From Allolucifera butyrica (GTDB taxonomy: Bacteria > Bacillota > Negativicutes > Sporomusales > UPPP01): a stretch of DNA of 57,973 bases. The notes under the pieces were generated by a model. The model worked only from the letters and a program-made list of their open reading frames with translations. It ran no database searches and was not told the DNA's origin. Shown here one piece after another: positions 53,680-57,973 of the stretch. The DNA lies in NCBI RefSeq assembly GCF_900476375.1, contig NZ_UPPP01000077.1:1-57973 (forward strand), given 5' to 3'. Each line of letters starts with the position of its first letter. Position 1 is the first letter of the stretch. The translations under genes and the position numbers were made by a program.

Positions 53680-54759
53680 CTAACCGCACGGCAGAAGAGT
53701 TTTCTTGACTTTTCGGATAACTTCAATTCGCTCTTCGGCCAGAATATCCGCCGCCTTATACGTGGGAATGTTGTCCCGCTTAGAGATGGCGATCACCTTT
53801 TCAATATTATCGTAAACGGTCTCCACTTTGTGCATTGCCCGATTACGATTGTACCCACCTTCCTGCAATTCGTCCGCCACATTGATAACACCACCGGCAT
53901 TAATGATAAAATCAGGAGCATATAGAATGCCTTTGCTAGTAAGTATATCCCCATGGCGCTCCTCCTTTAGCTGGTTATTCGCGGCACCAGCGATGATGCG
54001 GCACTTGAACTGAGGAATTGTTTCATCATTAATAATGGCACCTAAGGCGCAGGGTGTGAAGATATCGCAGTTCACACCGTAGATTTCGTTGAGTTTCACG
54101 GCAGTGGCGCCGAAATCCTTAACCACGCGGCTGACATTTTCTGCATTGATGTCGGTAACAATGAGGTTGGCACCTTCCTCATGGAGATGTTTGCACAGAG
54201 TGTAGCCCACATGGCCAAGCCCTTGTACCGCCACGCTTTTCCCCTCGAGAGAGTCGGTTCCCCACACTTCCTTAGCACATGCTTTAATGCCTTTCCAAGT
54301 TCCGTAGGCGGTAATAGGAGAAGGATCACCACTGGAGCCGGCAACCGACCCGAGACCTGCTACATAATTGGTCTCCATACGAATATAGTCCATGTCTTCC
54401 ATACAAGTTCCCACGTCTTCCGCAGTGATGTACCGGCCATTCAAGCTTTGGACAAAACGGCCGAAGGCTCTGAAGAGGGCTTCACTCTTGTCCGTTTTAG
54501 AGTCCCCGATAATCACTGCTTTTGCCCCGCCCAGGTTAAGACCGGCGGCAGCGTTTTTGTAGCTCATACCCCTGGCAAGACGTAGAGCATCCCAAATAGC
54601 TTCGTCTTCGCTCGCGTATTTCCACATGCGGGTACCGCCCAGTGCCGGACCGAGTGTGGTATCATGGATGCATATGATGGCCTTCAATCCGGATGCCTGA
54701 TCATGGCAAATAACCAGTTGTTCGTAACCATACCTTTCCAGGTGCTTGAAGATTTCCAT
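53680..54759 (-). CDS. Leucine/valine (branched-chain amino-acid) dehydrogenase
   Basis: NAD-dependent oxidative deaminase of 359 residues of the Glu/Leu/Phe/Val dehydrogenase family. It begins [20 protein letters not shown], has the substrate segment [10 protein letters not shown], the catalytic lysine in [10 protein letters not shown] (about residue 80), [14 protein letters not shown], the NAD fold [18 protein letters not shown] and [12 protein letters not shown]. The products are branched 2-oxoacids, the substrates of the oxidoreductase encoded directly downstream. A sigma-54-type promoter lies 50 bp upstream. Which branched amino acid is preferred cannot be stated. Start: ATG with GGGAGG upstream. 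Confidence 0.94.
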   Translation of the reverse strand: MEIFKHLERYGYEQLVICHDQASGLKAIICIHDTTLGPALGGTRMWKYASEDEAIWDALRLARGMSYKNAAAGLNLGGAKAVIIGDSKTDKSEALFRAFGRFVQSLNGRYITAEDVGTCMEDMDYIRMETNYVAGLGSVAGSSGDPSPITAYGTWKGIKACAKEVWGTDSLEGKSVAVQGLGHVGYTLCKHLHEEGANLIVTDINAENVSRVVKDFGATAVKLNEIYGVNCDIFTPCALGAIINDETIPQFKCRIIAGAANNQLKEERHGDILTSKGILYAPDFIINAGGVINVADELQEGGYNRNRAMHKVETVYDNIEKVIAISKRDNIPTYKAADILAEERIEVIRKVKKTLLPCG

Positions 54760-54810
54760 AAAATATCCTCCCTAGTTTAAAATATTGCGCAGATTACTAC
54801 TGTTTCAAAA

Positions 54811-54826
54811 TGCAATATATATGCCA
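54811..54826 (-). promoter_or_regulatory. Sigma-54 (-24/-12) promoter of the amino-acid oxidation operon
   Basis: On the minus strand TGGCATATATATTGCA: TGGCAT, five bases, TTGCA, with only one difference from the consensus TGGCAC-N5-TTGCW. It lies 52-67 bp before the dehydrogenase start. The gene for a sigma-54 activator lies upstream at 55048-56805. Confidence 0.9.
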
Positions 54827-54852
54827 TACTTGAATTTCCCTAAAATGCGATC

Positions 54853-54972
54853 AGACAAGAAAGACCCAAAGGGTCTTTGAGTGGAAGGAAAGTATTTTAC
54901 TTTTCGGTATTTTTAAGAAGAATGTATTATTTAGAAACAACCCGAAAAGTTATACTTTCCGATCCCATAAAA
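54853..54972. repeat. 120-bp palindromic repeat, copy 2
   Basis: Matches copy 1 (53451-53571) along its whole length in the same orientation, with scattered differences, mainly around 54921-54935. It fits exactly between the sigma-54 promoter and the upstream palindromic site at 54972-55023. Confidence 0.85.
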
Positions 54973-55023
54973 ATAATTCACTGCAAAGTTTTGCACTATC
55001 GCAAAGTTTTGCAGTGAATTATT
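54972..55023. promoter_or_regulatory. Paired upstream activator site for the sigma-54 activator
   Basis: A 16-bp arm AATAATTCACTGCAAA and its exact complement enclose two copies of GCAAAGTTTTGC (54983-54994 and 55001-55012, 18 bp apart). It is about 150-200 bp upstream of the -24/-12 promoter and right after the activator gene, the usual place for enhancer sites. It could also serve as a terminator of that gene. Confidence 0.75.
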
Positions 55024-55047
55024 TTGCAGTTTATATCATGCTTCTGT

Positions 55048-56805
55048 TTATTTTAGGCCATACTTCTCAAGTTTATAATACAGGCCGCGCAAAGAGATAT
55101 TAAGATGCATCGCGGCCTCCGCTCTATTACCGTCATACTCGGCAAGGGCAAGCGCCACGGCTCTCCGCTCTGCGTCCTCCACTATTTCCACTAAAGTCCG
55201 GCGAGACAACGCGGCATTTTTCAAAGGTTCCTGCCCACTATTCGCCCTGCTCATTTCATTAAGAAGCGGCAAATGGTTGGCCATTATTGTATCTTCATTA
55301 AATCGCATATTAATAAGGGCGCGGCCGAGGACATTCTCAAGTTCTCTAACGTTGCCCGGCCAGTGGTATTCGGATAGTATGGCAATTGCGTCATTGGTAA
55401 TTCCCTGCACGCTGCGGCCATATTCCCGGTTTAATTTTGTCAACATATGTCTCACCAATTGCGGTAACTCCTCCACGCGATGGCGTAACGGCGGGATTGT
55501 AATCGGGAAAACATTAATGCGATAATAGAGGTCTTCGCGAAACGTTCCGTTTTTTATAGATTCTTCTAAGTTTTGATTGGTGGCAGCGATAATCCTTACG
55601 TCTATATTTATAGGTTTTACCCCGCCGACCCGCGTAATTTCTCTTTCCTGTAACACCCGTAATAATTTCACCTGGATAGGAGGAGGGATTTCACCAATCT
55701 CGTCAAGAAACAGCGTACCACCATTAGCTTCTTCAAAAAGACCCTTTTTCCCGCCTTTAAGAGCTCCACTAAAAGCCCCTGCTTCATACCCAAAGAGCTC
55801 GCTTTCCAGCAACGTTTCCGGTATGGCAGCACAATTCACCCGAACAAGCCGCCTAGATTTTCGCTGGCTTATATTGTGTATAGCATGGGCGAGTAGCTCT
55901 TTTCCTGTTCCGCTCTCACCGGTCAACAATACCGTAGCAGGTGTAACAGCAGCGCGGCGGGCGTTCTCCACCACCACCTGCATGAGCGGGCTGTTTGCTA
56001 TAATATTTTCAAAGGTATAGCGGGCCTGCCCCTGATTCATCAAAGATTTTACCCGGGCAAGCTCTTCGGTAAGATGCTTGATTTCCGAAATGTCGTGAGC
56101 TACCGCCACACTGCCGCGCAAACGGCCGTTAACGATTATCGGTGCCGCATTAATGATTACTTCACGATTAGCCGGTCCCACTCTTAGTGGTACCCCCCGA
56201 ACCGGCTCAAGGGTCTTCATAACTTCCAGATGAACGCTTTCTCCCTGGCGAATGTCTACTGTCGGCGGCCTGCCCAGCACCTCTTCCTTACGCATGCCAA
56301 TCAGCCGCGTATATGCCGGATTTACCATAATAATTTTCCCTTTATCGTCCACGACGGAAATTACGTCCTGTGTGGTGTTAATAATCGATTCCAGTAATTC
56401 CTTCACCTCTTTCATACAGGTAATTTCTTCCGCCAAGTGACTAATTTCGGTCATATCCCGAAATACTGCCACCGCACCGACTGTCCGGTTGTCTTCGTCC
56501 TTAACCGGTACGCGATTGGTGATGATACAGGTACCCCCAATTTCCTGCCGCTGATTAAGTTCCGGCATCCCGCTCTCCAGTACGCAGTGCAAGCGCGAAC
56601 CAGGAATAATATCCTGTGCGTACTCACCGTACGCCTGCCACGATGATACGCCCAAGAGTCTCTCCGCCGCAGTATTGAAGAGAACGATCACTCCCTTTTC
56701 ATTTACAGCCACTATGGCGTCGTGCGTCGAATTCAAAATATCCCGCATTTCTCGGCTGCTGATATTCCACTCAGTCTTCGTGATTAGACTGCGTACTTTC
56801 GCCAT
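55048..56805 (-). CDS. PAS-domain sigma-54-dependent transcriptional activator (BkdR/RocR-like)
   Basis: An enhancer-binding protein of about 585 residues. Two N-terminal PAS domains (about 20-130 and 140-250) sense an unknown signal. The AAA+ domain begins with Walker A VLLTGESGTGKELLAHAI; the sigma-54 contact loop reads YEAGAFSGALKGG, GAFSGA instead of the usual GAFTGA; Walker B follows in GGTLFLDEIGE, and RIIAATNQNLEE. The C-terminal Fis-type helix-turn-helix is AAMHLNISLRGLYYKLEKYGLK-like. I chose ATG-56805 because GGGGG lies eight bases before it. It lies upstream of the -24/-12 promoter and its palindromic sites, so it probably drives the dehydrogenase-oxidoreductase operon and possibly the permease. 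Confidence 0.93.
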   Translation of the reverse strand: MAKVRSLITKTEWNISSREMRDILNSTHDAIVAVNEKGVIVLFNTAAERLLGVSSWQAYGEYAQDIIPGSRLHCVLESGMPELNQRQEIGGTCIITNRVPVKDEDNRTVGAVAVFRDMTEISHLAEEITCMKEVKELLESIINTTQDVISVVDDKGKIIMVNPAYTRLIGMRKEEVLGRPPTVDIRQGESVHLEVMKTLEPVRGVPLRVGPANREVIINAAPIIVNGRLRGSVAVAHDISEIKHLTEELARVKSLMNQGQARYTFENIIANSPLMQVVVENARRAAVTPATVLLTGESGTGKELLAHAIHNISQRKSRRLVRVNCAAIPETLLESELFGYEAGAFSGALKGGKKGLFEEANGGTLFLDEIGEIPPPIQVKLLRVLQEREITRVGGVKPINIDVRIIAATNQNLEESIKNGTFREDLYYRINVFPITIPPLRHRVEELPQLVRHMLTKLNREYGRSVQGITNDAIAILSEYHWPGNVRELENVLGRALINMRFNEDTIMANHLPLLNEMSRANSGQEPLKNAALSRRTLVEIVEDAERRAVALALAEYDGNRAEAAMHLNISLRGLYYKLEKYGLK

Positions 56806-56962
56806 ATCAAATTCCCCCATACTCTGCACATTCAGCGCCTTCCCTCCATGCTAATTTCTACGTGGTGGTATGCAGCATCCTGCTAACAGCCTCAAAAAAA
56901 GGAGGCGCAGGCCATTTAGCCGCGCCCACAGTGTGAAGGGAGATTTATTCATTTTATATATT

Positions 56963-57973
56963 CTATTGACGGAGAGATATTTCTGTAGGTTTTACCGCCA
57001 GTTCGCTGTTATGACGGCTGTAACTGAAATAGACCACCATACCGATGGCAAACCAGCTTCCAAAGAAGATAAACGTTTCTATCGGCAGATTGGCAATCAG
57101 ATACCCGCAGAAAAGAACAGCAAGCGGTAGCACAATCTTGTAGGCCGGGCAACGGAAAGGCCGATGAACATTCGGTTGTGTCTTTCTGAGTACCCAAACC
57201 CCGATCGATACTACGCAAAACGCGAATAACGTTCCCATGTTGCAGAGTTCCGCAATAATGTTGATGGGCAGTAGTCCGCTCAGCACGCACACAATAATTC
57301 CGGTAATGACAGTGATTACATGGGGCGTACCATATTGGGGATGAATCTTCACCAGCTTCCGGGGGATCATCCCATCGCGAGACATTGCCAAAAACACGCG
57401 AGTCTGACCGTATATCATGACCAGAAGAACGGTTGTAATCCCGCAAATCGCGCCAAGCGCAACCAATGCGCTACCGAAATTCATGCCGATCGCCCGGAGA
57501 GCAAAAGCAACAGGCTCACTGTTGTTCAAAGACGTATAAGGAACAACGCCGGTAAGAACGGCTGCCACGGCAATATACAGCACCGTACAGACTACCAGAG
57601 ACCCGACGATGCCGATCGGAATGTCCCTGTTGGGATTTTTACATTCTTCCGCCGCCGTCGATACGGCGTCAAACCCGATATAGGCAAAGAATACGATGGC
57701 GGCACCGGTAGCCACCCCGCTTAGGCCATAGGGGAGGAACGGATGCCAGTTCAGAGCATGTACATGAGGCGTTGCCAAGAATAAGAATACCGCTACGGCA
57801 CCAAGTTTGATGAATACCAAAATTCTATTTAACGTTGCACTCTCTTTCGTTCCCAATACAAGTAAAAAAGTCAGGAAAGAAACTATCAAAATGGCGGGTA
57901 AATTAATAATTCCCCCATCCGCCGGAACTGCCGTCCAAGCCTTGGGCAATATAATTCCCGCCGACTTAAGCAG
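56963..57973 (-). CDS. APC-family amino-acid permease (N-terminus outside window)
   Basis: C-terminal 336 residues of an amino acid/polyamine/organocation permease; the frame is open to the right edge, so the start is outside. Visible segments include several membrane helices, FFAYIGFDAVSTAAEECKNPNRDIPIGIVGSLVVCT (a typical family motif), YGQTRVFLAMSRDGMIPRKLVKIHP and the last helix pair with CGYLIANLPIETFIFFGSW. It would import branched-chain or other amino acids for the oxidation module. It lies upstream of the sigma-54 activator; the gap 56806-56962 contains a GCCTCAAAAAAAGGAGGC-type hairpin but no gene. A short relic of a similar gene is at 53617-53657. Confidence 0.92.
   Translation of the reverse strand: MLKSAGIILPKAWTAVPADGGIINLPAILIVSFLTFLLVLGTKESATLNRILVFIKLGAVAVFLFLATPHVHALNWHPFLPYGLSGVATGAAIVFFAYIGFDAVSTAAEECKNPNRDIPIGIVGSLVVCTVLYIAVAAVLTGVVPYTSLNNSEPVAFALRAIGMNFGSALVALGAICGITTVLLVMIYGQTRVFLAMSRDGMIPRKLVKIHPQYGTPHVITVITGIIVCVLSGLLPINIIAELCNMGTLFAFCVVSIGVWVLRKTQPNVHRPFRCPAYKIVLPLAVLFCGYLIANLPIETFIFFGSWFAIGMVVYFSYSRHNSELAVKPTEISLRQ

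Overview
The window looks like the chromosome of an anaerobic, spore-former-type Negativicute (Sporomusa/Pelosinus relatives). This rests on Firmicutes-type ribosome binding sites with frequent GTG and TTG starts, HPr kinase, RNase J and CggR regulation, combined with corrinoid methyl-transfer genes, 2-oxoacid:ferredoxin oxidoreductase and a membrane pyrophosphatase. No tRNA, rRNA or CRISPR array was seen. The genus is an inference from gene content only.

Layout. (1) 1-10.2 kb: a minus-strand chemotaxis operon cheY-cheA-mcp-cheW-mcp-cheR-cheB (cheB runs off the left edge). Ahead of cheY is a c-di-GMP-I riboswitch followed by an intrinsic terminator; a third, separate mcp lies upstream. (2) 10.5-20.3 kb: a corrinoid methyl-transfer island with a corrinoid protein, two proteins of the uroporphyrinogen-decarboxylase (URO-D) fold, a reductive activator (RACE), DUF1638 and DUF6951 proteins, two PocR-AraC regulators and a LacI regulator with palindromic operators. 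It has no recognisable classical substrate methyltransferase. (3) 20.5-23.2 kb: an inositol-type transporter and a scar in which a type II GAPDH gene and an iolE gene are joined by a deletion. (4) 23.7-40.1 kb: mostly housekeeping and small genes (hprK, RNase J, a CoA-transferase, ilvBN with a long leader, metallo-beta-lactamase-fold proteins, membrane pyrophosphatase, secG, a CNNM protein), interspersed with several families of palindromic repeats. (5) 40.2-47.3 kb: the glycolytic operon cggR-gap-pgk-tpiA-gpmI-eno with a probable CggR operator. (6) 47.5-49.2 kb: a small sulfite-reductase-like protein and an unknown partner. (7) 49.5-58 kb: a branched-chain amino-acid oxidation module (permease, sigma-54 activator, Leu/Val dehydrogenase, four-subunit 2-oxoacid:ferredoxin oxidoreductase, phosphate acyltransferase). 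It has a clear -24/-12 promoter, a paired upstream activator site, and two decayed relics.

How the parts work together. The chemotaxis operon appears to be switched by c-di-GMP at the RNA level. The methyl-transfer island would take methyl groups from an unknown substrate onto a corrinoid protein and on to a C1 carrier, with RACE repairing oxidised cobalt. The distal module would import and deaminate branched-chain amino acids, oxidise the 2-oxoacids with ferredoxin to acyl-CoA, and convert these to acyl phosphates for ATP. The repeats and deletion scars show a locus that has been repeatedly rearranged.
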